From contig CP141149.1 of NCBI GenBank assembly GCA_035235625.1, positions 33,349,753-33,413,752 of the forward strand: DNA of 64,000 bases, read 5' to 3'. The notes under the pieces are model-generated. The model was given only the letters and a program-made list of their open reading frames with translations, was not told where the DNA came from and ran no database searches. Made by a program: the position numbers and the translations under genes. Of this stretch, positions 23,600 through 35,029 are shown one piece after another (position 1 is the first letter of the stretch; each line of letters opens with the position of its first letter). The DNA comes from Saururus chinensis. Its lineage: Eukaryota; Streptophyta; Magnoliopsida; Piperales; Saururaceae.

Positions 23600-26500
23600 T
23601 GTTACCTGCATAACTCGACCATACCCCGTGTAATGAACTTGATTTTCAAATATGATTTTATGCTTCTTATAAGGCTAATATTTGAGTTTTTATCGCGTTT
23701 TAATTAATTAAAAAAATTTACTTGGTGAGTTTTAGTAAAGATTGATAAAGCGTTCAAATATGAGTATAACAGGTCTTAAACTACTTGAATTGGACACCGG
23801 GGCCAAAAGTTACGACCTTAAGAAGCCTCATAGGTGGGACTTACTTTAAAAGTGTGAGATAACCTACCTATGTTGGGTCCAATTTTGTAAGGTTTGTTGA
23901 TTCGAGCTTAACTGTACTAAGAACGCGTAAATCGAAGTTCAAAAGAAAAAGTTACGCAAGTTTAAAGTTTTTGGATTTTCTTAAAATTAAATAAAAGAAA
24001 ATATTATTTATTGCATTAGGCTGAAACGCCCATACTGGGCCTGTGTGCGATGCATAGCGTCGTCCACTGAGCGTTGCACCACGTAGCTGGCAGGCCAATG
24101 CCACACATTATGCGCGTGACATGTGGCATGTTTAAACCGCCTCAACCCATTATAAATATTAGGTGATGGTTCAGTTTTTTTCCCAAATTTTCTCTCCCCC
24201 ACTCCTCAAACTTTATTTCTTTAGTTCTAAGTTGTTTTAAGTCTGATTGAAGTCGTTCAAGATGCATTCTTACCTAAATTGAGCATGTCGGTTGTCATGG
24301 CAGAGTTATTTTTCTAATTTGAGACCTCTAAGGCCTAGAATCATAACGTTCAAGTTCTTCAAGTTCGATGTGTTATCTTCATTCTCTCGCTCAAAGCGAG
24401 GTAGGGGGTTTTAAACTCTAAATATATGCTTTGTTTATCGAAGTTAATTTGTTTGGATGGTTTTGCTTGGGTATGTTTATGAGACTTATTTTAGGGAAAG
24501 ATGATATGACATATGTGAACTAATTTTGTATGTGCTACATTGTGTTTTGGATTTGTCCATTTATAAAAAAAAAAAATTGGTGTGAAAACTAGGGATTATT
24601 TAGTGATTTGATGTATGCCGAGAAATATAATTAGCAAGTGGCGCACACACGACGGAGTATCATGGAAAAGCGTCATCCCTAATTGCCCTTCGTTGCCCAA
24701 TGAGCACAATGGGAGAGACGTTGTGTAAGAACTTTTGTCTTAAACTGGCTTACTTTCAAGTTTATTATTATTTAGTCATCATTGAGTGGTTTAAGCATTT
24801 TTTGATCAATTTTGATGATTTTTTAAAATAGATGTAGTTTCCCAAGGTTTTAATCAAACCCAACTTCATATTTATGAGTTTTAAGTAAATCCAATCAATT
24901 TGTGAATTTTTTAGATTTTTTAGTATTTTCTCAAAAATTTCAAAAATTAGGGTTGGTGGGACCCCCCCTTAGGCCCCACGGTCGAATTTGGGGGTTTTGG
25001 TCCAAAACGTCTTAAACATCAAAGCAAGTTACTACAAAAATATTAAGCATTTTTCTAGTCCTAATAAGAGTTTAAATTACCAAAATACCTACTTTTAGTT
25101 AAAGATTTTATTCTCACCCTAAATTTTAATTAGGTATAACTCATTCCTTCCAATAAAAGGAAAGGGGCTGACCCAGCCAGGAGATTTGGAGCTTAATCCT
25201 CAATTAGGCCCAAAAAAAGTGATTAGATGTAAGATTTTCTTAATCCTTATTTAATCTTAAAAGTTTTTCTTAAAATCATTTTAATCTTCTTCCTCGATTG
25301 ATTCAATCTATTTTCAAACCAATAAATCATTATTTTACTCTTCTACCTTAAACCCTAACCTTCAAATTTTTGATTTTATGCAGCCTAAGCCATAGATTTA
25401 TGATTTGTTCTATGATTTTCAAGTCTAAATCAGGTTTAGGTGTATTTTAACATAAAAATCATATTTTTGGAAGGTTTCGAAGGTTATTGAGAAGTAAATC
25501 CGACTCAAATTAAAGTGGAGAGGTAATGGGTTTTCGTCTCAGCCATAATATATATGCAAATCTTGATTTTTATGTGTTTTGATTAAATGAGTTTCATACT
25601 TAAGGTTTTAATGGTAGATTTACAAAAAGTTAATCTTTTACTTTGATTACTTAGGGTTTTGATTTGAAATGAGTTAATTTAATGTTCTCGAATGTTTAAT
25701 TTAATTTTGATGGTGTATAAGGCTTGAAATGAAGATTTTAAACTTCATTAATGGTGTTTTGGTTTTGAATTTTGAAAGGAAGAATAAGACCTCGATCTGC
25801 CTTGTTGGCGATCAATCGGGCCTATTGGCTGATCAATCGGCTACACAGTAGATTTAACCATTCTTTTGTTTTTTTATGCCCATTTCAGTATTTTTACTCC
25901 CAACTGATATTTCTAATATTTATTTGGAATGTTTCAAGTTATAATAAACTACTGGAAGGGTATGATAATTAGGTTGGGATTTATGAAGTATGCTTAATCA
26001 TTATGTGGAATCTCATAATTATGGCTAAACTTGTTAGCACATTGATCTCTTAAATCTATTTTGTTGAAATTCATATGTTTAAGCATGTTCCAGCAAGGTA
26101 ATTGTATGACAATGATATGATATGTCATCTTATAATATGAATAAATAGTGGGTGAATAGTGATATCATGTTCTAACTTCATGTGTAGAATAATTATGCTT
26201 ATAAGAGTTGAACATTTAATTTCACATGAATGTAATGATGGTTTTTGATAGATTTCACCATGATTTCAGTTGATAAACATGATTAGATTTCATCAAAACA
26301 TGTGTGTATTGCCTTATGAGTTATTGTAAGAATATGGTCATGTGCTTAGGAATGTATGAACACACACATGTGAGAAATTTATTATGAAATCATGGTTGTT
26401 TATGACTCAAATATGATGCATGTGGAGACTGATGGGAGCATATTCCATGTATAGGAATCCACGTAAAGATTACTCAAGTATGTATCATACTGCATGCATC

Positions 26501-26749
26501 ATAAAGCAAAGTTCATGAGTGAGACTTTACCGACATTTAGTTGTGGTTAATCGATTGGATGCAATATTGTAAAATTGTGTGCCGAATTAATCGAAATTTG
26601 GCTTAATTAGAACTTGGCTGGTCCAAAATGACATGATTTCGATTTGAGTTTTTATGTGGAATATGAATACTCTTCGGGTTGAGTCAACTTGAGATATAAG
26701 GAGATGAGAGATGGACTCGTCTTACAGTTGAAATTTCTTGAAATAGTCA

Positions 26750-27070
26750 AACCTAGACACTGAGCACCCAGGGTGGTATGCCTCTATGCACCGGCTACCA
26801 CGTGTTCTAGTTAATTCGGACTCTTCCACCGCAGAGATGTTCAGAGTAAACATACTGCTCTAGTTAATTCAGATGTTTCTAGCCTGGACTGTCTAGAGCG
26901 AGCAGACCTGCTCTAGTTAATTCAAACTTCTCGTATGGATTGTCCAGAGCGAGCAAAGGGGCTGACTATCCCTATACCCTAGTTTTTCGTAAGGAATTCG
27001 AACAATGTCCAGAGCGGGCAATGCCCTAGGTTTCCGGTTAGGAAATCGGACTACGTCCATAGTGGGTGAT
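26750..27070 (+). repeat. Degenerate CTCTAGTTAATTC / CCAGAGCGAGC repeats inside element B
   Basis: Four to five imperfect units of about 60 bases repeat the words CTAGTTAATTC and GTCCAGAGCG(A/G)GC. Related CTCGCTCTA words occur in element D (14420-14530) in the opposite orientation, suggesting a shared feature of these LTRs. Confidence 0.55.
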
Positions 27071-27289
27071 ATGATTGTATTCTTGATATAATTGTATTCC
27101 TCTTCATGATGGAGACATTCACCATTTGTTCATAATGCATGTGTATGAGATAATATTACGCCCAGATTACACAGGTTATGTAGGGATATTTCAGATTATG
27201 TGACTCATGTGGATATGATTTATTATGCATGATTTTATATATAGTGTGGTTTAGACACTTGTCGTGCAGGTGAATGAGCTATGGAATGT

Positions 27290-27510
27290 ATGAGATTATA
27301 TTTTCATGATCTAAATTATGTGTTAGAGACAATTCTCATGTAAGTTTATGTGATATGAATGCATAATCTGAATCATATAATTGAGACATTATAATGGAGG
27401 TTTATGTAATATGAATGCATAATCTGAATCGTGTGATTGAGATATTTATGCAGGTTTATGTGATATGGTTCCATGATCAAAAAGTGTGTGAGAGACACTT
27501 CTCATGCAGT
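27290..27510 (+). repeat. Tandem repeat of about 57 bp in element B
   Basis: Three to four diverged units contain GAGACA, TCATG(C)AGGTTTATGTGATATG and AATGCATAATCTGAAT. They are the counterpart of the much cleaner nine-unit array in B' at 30176-30680. Confidence 0.6.
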
Positions 27511-30175
27511 TTTATGTGTGATATTATATTTGATATGATTAGATAAGGATCATTACTTATGTACGATAGATGTTAAATCATGACATGATTATTTATTTTC
27601 TGACTTGATATAAGTGTTATATGCATGCTAGATCTTTTACTTATGGGTAAGTAGGAATTTAACAAGGGGATAATCAGAAAAAGGGTATACCATGTTAATT
27701 ATGGATCTGAATTGTTATATTGTCATGTTGTGATAGTTTTCTTATTATTATCGCCGTATTCAAACCTTATTGAGTTTTACTCACCCCACTTTCTATATTT
27801 TTATTTTAGGGCTGCATGGTGCGATATGCAGTTCGGCAAGATCTTCTGTATGAGAAACGGTCGGGAAGAGCATGGGATTAGGTGTTGATTCCTCTAAACT
27901 TTGTTATGTTTTTTCTGATTTACTCTGTTATGATAATAGAACATCATGTATGGTGTTTCTTGTTTCAGACTGTGTATATCTTATGTTTTTAGATCTGTTT
28001 GAGACTTTATGATTTGAGCCTTGTGTGTTGGCTTAGGATTTTAAGAATGTGGGTATAAGACTTGTGGACTAGTTCAAAGTTAAAGTCTTCTTTTGTTACG
28101 TATTACTCTTGCTCAAAGGACGTGAGGTGTGTAACTCCGCTAGTTAAACCGCCCATAGGAGGGGCTAAGTTTTCCGCTATCCATTAATCTCTTTCAATTT
28201 CATCACCCCACGCGCTTTGATTGACCCTTGGACCGGGTTCGGGTTGGGTCGGGTGGTGCTAGGGTGTGACATGTTGGGTATCATGACTTGTAGATTTAAT
28301 TTTTAACTAATTGGTTTTCTGATGAATTATCATTGATAAAAGATTATGTGAAAAGACTTTAATAGTTTTGTGCTGATTTTCTGCTTAGCATTATTTTATA
28401 TGTTAACTCAACCTACTGAGTATAAATATACTCACCAACCCCCAGATCCTGCAGGTGTTGCAACAAGGACAGGGTTTGATGCGGGAGAAGTTTTGAATAA
28501 TTTATCTAGTTATTGTAATAGACCTTTTTGTAATTATTTATGTGACTAATGCTTAAAGATCCAATGTGCCTAGAGATTTATAAACTATATATAACTATTG
28601 GCTATACACATAGTGGTCCTTGGCCTTTGTAATTATATTATGTTCTCCTGAATTCGTAATTTTGTTACGTAGTTATGATATATGTTTTTAGCTATGTAAA
28701 TGTTACACCCCGACTTTTACATTAACTTAAAAGTCGGCATTACGTAAAATTTGTATAAGAAGAGGGCCCGGATTGACTATGTATAAACAAGAAACTCATA
28801 ATGATACTAAAGTGCATATGTACAAAAATCCAAAATAAATTAGAGTTATACATCCCATAATTTTATGTTAGTAGAAATATACAATGTATACGAAATATTT
28901 AATTAAACAAAATCTGGCATATCAGCTCCTATTCCACGAACCGATCAGCTACAGTCCCAAACTCGTATTTACACCTGCATTATCTGGGGGTGGGTGAGTA
29001 TAAAACATTATACCCAATAGGTAGTGTTAAGTACTATAAACATGTAGAGGCAAAATAGATTGTATAATAAGTTTAAAATCAAGTAATCACATAACTTAAA
29101 ACAAATTCTTTTCGTATCCAAAATGTCGGCAATACTGAAATGACATATACTCGTGCTCATGGGGCAACGGGATAAGAAGAAGAGGGTTTTCCCATGATAC
29201 CCCAACTCCTACGTGCGCCAAAAGCCTCTTTAGGCAGTATCGAGGAGTAATAAACTCCGATAGTCTTTGGTGTTGCAAACCGAAGAACTACCCTTCAAAT
29301 TCCGAATTCTTAAAATAAACGGAATAACCAAATAATATTTAAATATTTAATACAAAAATGATCTCATAAGGATGGACCTTTGTCCGGCCCTTAACAATAT
29401 TTTAAACCCTTTAAAATAATCTCTATTATACGACTTGAAACGATAAGAGAAAAGAACGGAACATATCCCTAACACGAGAATAGAATTTAAAACCACCTAC
29501 CCTTGTTAAGCCTACGTTTAAAGTCAGCTTAAAAGCGGTGGGCAGTATGTCACGCCCCGGCGATGCCCGACCCGAGCCGAACCCGGTCCAGGGGCCGGTC
29601 AAGCGCGCGGGGGCGACGAAGTGAAAATTGAGAAATGATCTAGCGGAAGACTTAACCCTAACCACGGGCGATTAACAGCAACACGGAGTACGCACAATCC
29701 TTTGAGCAAGAGTAAATAAAAGGGAAGAAAAAGGTGTTGCTTATCACAAAGTAAACAACAATCTCAAACCAACAAACTTAGTTAAGTAAAGCCCACACCG
29801 GCTCAAAATAAGTCATAATCATCACAACTGTAGTATATGACAAATCCAAAACAAGAACCCTACACAAAGGTTCGAACATAAAGCATGAAACAAACGAAGG
29901 TAAGTCACGCAACGATCTCCATCATCACACCCAAGCTACCTCTGACCTTTCCTCAAAGAGGCAATCCTGTCCGTCTGCGTGTCGCACCACGCAGCCCCAA
30001 ATCAAAACACAAAAGAGGGGTGAGTTTTAACACTCAGCAATGGTTTTAATATCACTGTCAACGTAGAAAATACGATAGCTTAGAAATGAGATCGTTCAGA
30101 TCAAAGATTTACATGGTGCATCACTTTCTGATCACACATTCATATCACCTAACACTGCATCATAATGCATAATTC

Positions 30176-30680
30176 AACCTGCATGGATGTATCTCCAGCA
30201 TACATATTCCCACATGCATTCGCATCATACCAATCCTGCATGGATGTATCTCTAACATACATATTCCCACATGCATAATATCATCACAACCTGCATGGAT
30301 GTATCTCTAACATACATATTCCCACATGCATAATATCATCACAACCTGCATGGATGTATCTCTAACATACATATTCCCACATGCATAATAGCATCACAAC
30401 CTGCATGGATGTATCTCTAACATACATATTCCACATGCATAATATCATCACAACCTGCATGGATGTATCTCTAACATACATATTCCCACATACATAATAG
30501 CATCACAACCTGCATGGATGTATCTCTAATATACATATTCCACATGCATTTTATCATCAAAGTCAACATGCATGGATGTATCTCTAACATACATATTCCA
30601 CATGCATAACATCAAAATCAACATGCATGGATGTATCTCTAACATACATATTCCCACATGCATAATGTCATCACAATCAA
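30176..30680. repeat. Nine-unit tandem repeat, period about 56-57 bp
   Basis: Nine copies of a unit centred on TGCATGGATGTATCTCTAAC followed by ATACATATTCC(C)ACATGCATAA. The middle copies differ at only a few bases and the outer ones more. This is a local expansion inside the LTR: the sister element B holds only three to four diverged units. The minus-strand open frame here is a repeat artefact. Confidence 0.85.
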
Positions 30681-31079
30681 CCTCCATCAAGGAGTAATCA
30701 CACATTAACGTCACACAGACGGGAGCATAGACAAGGCCACGAAGGCGTGTCATGGTACAAAATTCTACACAAGAATTCAAGAAAGATCGGGGTTGTCAAT
30801 CCCTAATACGCCGCCACAGACGATCCTGGCCAAGGATGTCCCATTCTCACACAGAGAATCTAGAGCAGGGGTGTTCGCCTAGGGACATCTCCTGCGGAGG
30901 GAAGAGCCCGAGTTCTCACACAGAGAACCCTAGAACACGTGGTAGCGGGGTGCACACGGCATACCACACTGGATTTTCAGGGTCCAGATGACACACATAA
31001 TAACATTCTCACATATCCGCAAGACAAGTACACAACTCGTCCCCACATCATTCCATTAAACAAGACTCAACCCGGGGAG

Positions 31080-31160
31080 TGCACTCGTTCCACACAGGAA
31101 CTTCAAATCGTTCCTCACAGGAACTTCAAATCGTCCCGCATAGGAACTTCAAAACAAAAT
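31080..31160. repeat. Short tandem repeat in B', GGAACTTCAAATCG type
   Basis: Three units of about 23 bases with the core CA(C/T)AGGAACTTCAAATCGT. The open frame over it has no resemblance to any family. Confidence 0.6.
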
Positions 31161-33178
31161 ATGTCCTTTCGGACCAATCAACTTGCGATTAATCCACGAC
31201 CGATCAATCCGGCACACAATTCCATCACATTACATCCAATCGGTCAAATTCGATTAATCACGATGAAACCTCAATTGGAAATCCATTTTCATGATGCGTG
31301 CAGCATGGTACATGCGTGGGCAGAGCATACATGAATCCTAATCATGATAAGTGCTCTCACCAGCCCCTAATGCATCATTCATAATCACAATATTAAGCTT
31401 CAACATCATCATTTAACCCCCACATGTGTGTGTAACTAGTAGAAGCCTTTCACATAATGCATATCAACATGCTTGAAAATCAACTCACTACCACACTACA
31501 CATGTGAATTTCTATCTAAACATGAATTCCAGCGGAAATCATAGTAGAAGAAGTGTTGAAATCACAGCTAGATTCAAAACTCAACCACAAGGGCTAAACA
31601 CCTATAACATCACTCATTTCATCATTGAGTCATGGCATTCACCAACATCCACACACCACTAACCACAATCTATCATGACGAATCAGTCCAACCATGATTG
31701 TAGTCCTACTGAAAGTATATGCTTATCCAAAGGGAAACAACCGTTCATAATTTCAAGATAATGATTCTAACATCATGCCACAAAACATAAGTCATCTCAC
31801 CATCTTTAAGCATATGTCTCAACTCTATAAACTCAATAGCATGCATTTCCAGTAGCCTAACATAGCTTAAAACACTCCACATTCATATAAAATTGGCAAG
31901 CTAAAGTGGAATCATCAAAATAGGCATCATACACACAACATACAATTTCCTGTGTAGCCGATCGATCGCCCTTCAGGCCGTTCGATCGGTTACCCGTAAA
32001 AATTTGAAAATTTCAGTTCAGCCGATCGATCGCCCTGCAAGGCCGATCGATCGCCAACACGGCAGAACAGTCATCTTCTTCCTTTCGCAAAATCAAACCG
32101 AAACACCATAGATAACACTTCAAATCCACATCTAACACCCTAATCATCATCAAAAGTCCTCCTTAACTTCCAGAATATCAAACCAAACCATAATAATGCA
32201 AAACCCTAAGAAATCGGGATTAAATAATTCCATTTTCTAATCTTACCATTAACATACTAAATCAAGCAAACCATTTCGAAATAAGCCAAAAATGAAGAGT
32301 TTTACCATGGATAAACAGAGATTTTGAAGACCCATTACCTCAGCACTTGATTAAGCTCGGATTGAAGAGTCACCCTTCTTGAAATCCTTGAAAACACAAT
32401 GAGTTTGAATTAAACTCTAATAGAAATCGATTTACCCAAGAAATCCCTAATTAAACCTTAGATGTAGGGCTTGTTGGTAGTAAAAATTGAATTTTGAATG
32501 TTAGGGTTTGTAGTAAAACACAAATCAGTAGCTTTTGATGGTCAAAAACGAATTAAATCAAAGGGAAAATGGTAGATTTGGAAGAAATTAAGAGAAAAGC
32601 CATGGATTAGTGCTTAATTAGAGTAAGCTTACCTTAATCGGCTTCTAATTCAGGCCTAAGTGGGGATTAGGTCAGCCCTCCTTCCTTAGCCTATTCCCAA
32701 AAATGGAAATGGCTCAGGTTTGCCCTTTTATAGTAAGGGTTGGGGTAGGCATAGGTAAGTTTTGGGGTGTAAATATGAAAAGTAGGCTAAAAGTGGGTAT
32801 TTTGCAAATTTAAGCACAATTTAAGCCTAATAAAATTCTGAAAATTTTTGTGGGACCTTAAGTATATGTCTAGGTTCATTTGACAGAAAAATAAAAATTT
32901 TCGACGGTGGGGCCCACAGGGGTCCCGCCAAAACCCTAATTTTTGGGAAAATAGTAAAAATTCCAAAAAATCTAAAAAATTCACATTTGGTTTAAAATCA
33001 CTCAAAACCACTAATATTGAAGTTAATTTTTGGTTAAAACTATCACAAACACTATGTATTTACGAAATCACCGAATAAGATCAGAAAACGCATAAATCTC
33101 ACGATAACCCATAATTAAAGAAAACCAAAACCGGTTCAAAGATGAGGGTCCTTACACAGTACCTCCCCTTACGTAGAG

Positions 33179-33345
33179 ATGGTTTCCTCGTCCGGTTTGG
33201 ATGAAGCGGACAAAACCTCCCCTAGCGCTAGGGTAGTCTCCACGTCTGGCTTGGGTGAGGCTGATAGAACCTCCTTTAACGTCGGGACCGTTCTCACTTC
33301 TAACTGGAGAGTGGCGGACAGGGCCTCCTCGTGCCTTGGGTCATT
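33179..33345 (+). repeat. 54-bp tandem repeats in element A'
   Basis: Three diverged units of 54 bases, for example GTCTCCACGTCTGGCTTGGG followed by TGAGGC(T/G)GA and ACCTCC. Because 54 is a multiple of three, the plus strand stays open and reads as an 18-residue repeat (SSSGLDEADK, STSGLGEADR, TSNWRVADRA). Similar phrases (GGACAGGGCCTGCC) occur in element D near 15050, so this is LTR structure, not a gene. Confidence 0.6.
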
Positions 33346-33616
33346 TCTAATTTTTAGAGGGGCTATCTCGAAGAACGAACCCTCTCACAACATCTGGCAC
33401 CCTCGATTTAGGTAAATTCAGTTTTTAAACAGGTAGAAATGGACATAAAATGGTTAAGAAATGCACGTTTAAATTATAAAATAGAATTTAATAAGGCAAA
33501 AGAGGGGGAGCATTGGGTAGGGGCGAATTGGGCACCCCTCCCCCTTCCCTATAAATAGGCAAAATAAGCCGTTGGATGCATGCCACGTGACACACATGCA
33601 ACCGCCGACATATTGT

Positions 33617-33860
33617 AGGCTAGCTACGGCTAGCCTGTGGCTAACCGCTACACTAGCCTGTTGTTAGCCTGTAACTAACCACAGGGCTAGTTGCGGCTAG
33701 CCGCGCAGGCTAGCCCAGCTGCTGCAGGCTAGCCTACCGCAGTTGTCCAACAACAGGGGTGGAGAGCTAATGCCCTCATCAGCTCTTGCTGACGTCTGAC
33801 GTCAACATCGGTTGACGCCAATGCATCAGCGTTGGCGTCAACCTGCTGACGTCACATTTT
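33617..33860 (-). promoter_or_regulatory. U3-like palindrome and TGACG cluster of element A'
   Basis: Between 33617 and 33735 the words GGCTAGCC, GCTAGC and CTAGCC recur about ten times and can pair with each other. From 33788 to 33855 there are four or five TGACGTCA/TGACG cores of the type bound by plant TGA-class bZIP factors. On the minus strand these lie upstream of the TATA-like box near 33550, the place expected for a retroelement enhancer. Activity is inferred only. Confidence 0.45.
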
Positions 33861-34348
33861 TTAATTATTTTTTTAAAATAAAAAATAATTTTAAATCGGG
33901 TATAACTTTTTATGCCGAGCTCAGAATTGTGCGATCTTAGTACCGTTGGACTCGTATTGACAAGCCCTTCGAAACAAGACTACACAAGCACAAGTTTCTT
34001 ACAACAAGAATGTGGGTCCCATCCAAGACATACGATCTTGGTGTGCAAATCTTGTATTTTTATGCTCGATACCACTGACTCTAAGAACCCTACGAATAAA
34101 TTTATAAGGGTTGACATAAAATGAGACTAAAATGACATTAAATTGATAAGTAAAGTTTGTTAGGTTAACAAGAAATTGGGGTGTAACAGTAATGACTCCA
34201 TTTTATGCTATATTGATCATGTTGATAATATATGCGAGTATTTTATGTCTATTCGACACCTGACAGTCATTATGTTCGGTCACATACATAATAATTATGT
34301 GTGTCGGATGAAATTATTATGATTATCATGTCATATTAAAATAGCAGT

Positions 34349-34563
34349 TGTCACACCCCGACCCAAGTAGGTTTAGGGTTTGCATATCAAACCTTTTCAT
34401 TTAATAGACTCGACCCATTTAAAGTTACAGTCAAGACCAACCAACCCAATCTAAGTCGACCTAACCATTTTAATAGCCCTCTAGTCCATTGGGTCCTTCT
34501 GAGGGAGCCCAACCTTAATTTCATTCAGGTTATAACAAATTGCCTATGCACTAGAAAAGTAAA
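34349..34563 (-). mobile_element. LTR terminal fragment F
   Basis: Begins TGTCACACCCCGACCCAAG, the start type of the reverse LTRs here, directly after the C fragment. No matching far end is found before the hAT-like element at 34572. This may be a truncated LTR, or it could instead belong to C. Confidence 0.35.
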
Positions 34564-34571
34564 GGTCCAAG

Positions 34572-35029
34572 TAGGGCTACATAAAAAACCCGGACCCAAA
34601 CCAATCCAGATAGAACCGACCCGAGATTAACCTAGGTCGGGTCCTATCTCAGGTTTGGTCAATTCCAAGAAAAAATACCCAGGTGAATCTCGAGTCGGGT
34701 CGGGTCTAGCATGTGAAAACCCAAGAACTAACCCAAGTTCCTAATTAACTTATAAAATTATATCTAACTTTGATTATATAATTTTTTAGATTTTTTTATA
34801 GATAAAATTAATTCAATATAATGTCAATTTAGTTTAAATTATAAGAACCAACCCGACCCAAGATATAATCTATGTTCCTATTGCAGTTCTCGGGTTTTTC
34901 AGGTCAAGTTAGGTCTGAAAATTCTGGTTCTTATCTCGGGTTAGGTTGGGTCCAAGGTACTCGATTCCTATTTCAGGTTAGGTCAGATCCTACAAAATCC
35001 GACCTAACCCATCCCAAAATGCAAGCCTA
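34572..35029. mobile_element. hAT-like non-autonomous element with target duplication
   Basis: Starts TAGGGCTACATAAAAAACCC and ends ATGCAAGCCTA, giving short imperfect inverted ends. The flanks GGTCCAAG (34564-34571) and AGTCTAAG (35030-35037) match at 6 of 8 bases, as expected for a decayed 8-bp hAT duplication. The interior is rich in GGGTCGGGT and ACCCGA words with an AT-rich centre. There is no transposase. Confidence 0.65.

Larger units (their letters stand above)
24724..28271 (+). mobile_element. LTR element B, forward copy (probable solo LTR)
   Basis: A 3548-bp block begins TGTAAGAAC and ends GGGTGTGACA. It is flanked by CGTTG (24719-24723) and TGTTG (28272-28276), a 4-of-5 match for a target duplication, and sits within element C. 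It is collinear with the reverse copy B' over its full length: the GGGACCCC/CCCCAC box near 24960, the AATCGG-rich box near 25800-25850, the roughly 57-bp repeats near 27290-27510 and the GC-rich GGACCGGGTTCGGG end. There is no internal protein-coding region and no primer-binding site at the ends. Whole in outline. Confidence 0.7.
29548..33156 (-). mobile_element. LTR element B', reverse copy of B inside A'
   Basis: A 3609-bp block begins TGTCACGCCCCGG and ends GACCCTTACA. It is flanked by a perfect 5-bp duplication CAGTA (29543-29547 and 33157-33161). It is collinear with B in reverse: GC-rich terminal stretch, nine roughly 57-bp repeats, the GATCGATCG box near 31960-32055, and the GTGGGGCCCACAGGGGTCCC box near 32910. 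There is no coding region. The perfect duplication and its position inside A' make it the youngest insertion of the cluster. Whole in outline as a solo LTR. Confidence 0.75.
28701..34188 (-). mobile_element. LTR element A', reverse relative of C, interrupted by B'
   Basis: Ends are perfect 11-base inverted copies, TGTTACACCCC at 28701 and GGGGTGTAACA at 34178-34188. The flanks are GTAAA and GTAAT, a 4-of-5 target duplication. Removing B' and one copy of its duplication leaves about 1.87 kb. On the minus strand it reads: motif CCAACGGTACTAAGATCGC (near 33950), a TGACGTCA cluster, GCTAGCC palindromes, the TATA-like CCTATTTATAGGG (near 33550), 54-bp repeats, and near the 3' end TATACTCACCCACCCCCAG. 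It carries no coding region. It inserted into element C and looks like a solo LTR. Confidence 0.65.
23600..34348 (+). mobile_element. LTR element C, oldest of the nest, interrupted twice
   Basis: The outer pieces 23600-24723, 28272-28700 and 34189-34348 read as one forward LTR of about 1.7 kb, comparable in size to A' without its insertion. It carries the upstream motif CTTAACTGTACTAAGAACGC (near 23905-23925), a TATA box CCATTATAAATATTAGG (near 24150), and a near-3' motif CTACTGAGTATAAATATACTC (near 28413). Corresponding parts are found in A' in the same order. Element B interrupts it at 24723 and element A' at 28700. Its own outer ends are too worn to place, so the outer coordinates are approximate. 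No coding sequence. Confidence 0.5.

Noticed and set aside
30176-30680. Regular repeats resembling a CRISPR array
   Set aside because: Units are contiguous tandem repeats without unique spacers, inside an LTR of a plant genome.
30526-30780. Minus-strand 84-codon open frame with repeated MHV/MYV motifs
   Set aside because: Translation of the 57-bp tandem array.
30752-31334. Overlapping plus-strand frames of 79 and 131 codons in B'
   Set aside because: They cover short LTR repeats (CTCACACAGAGAA and GGAACTTCAAATCG) and lack conservation with the B copy.
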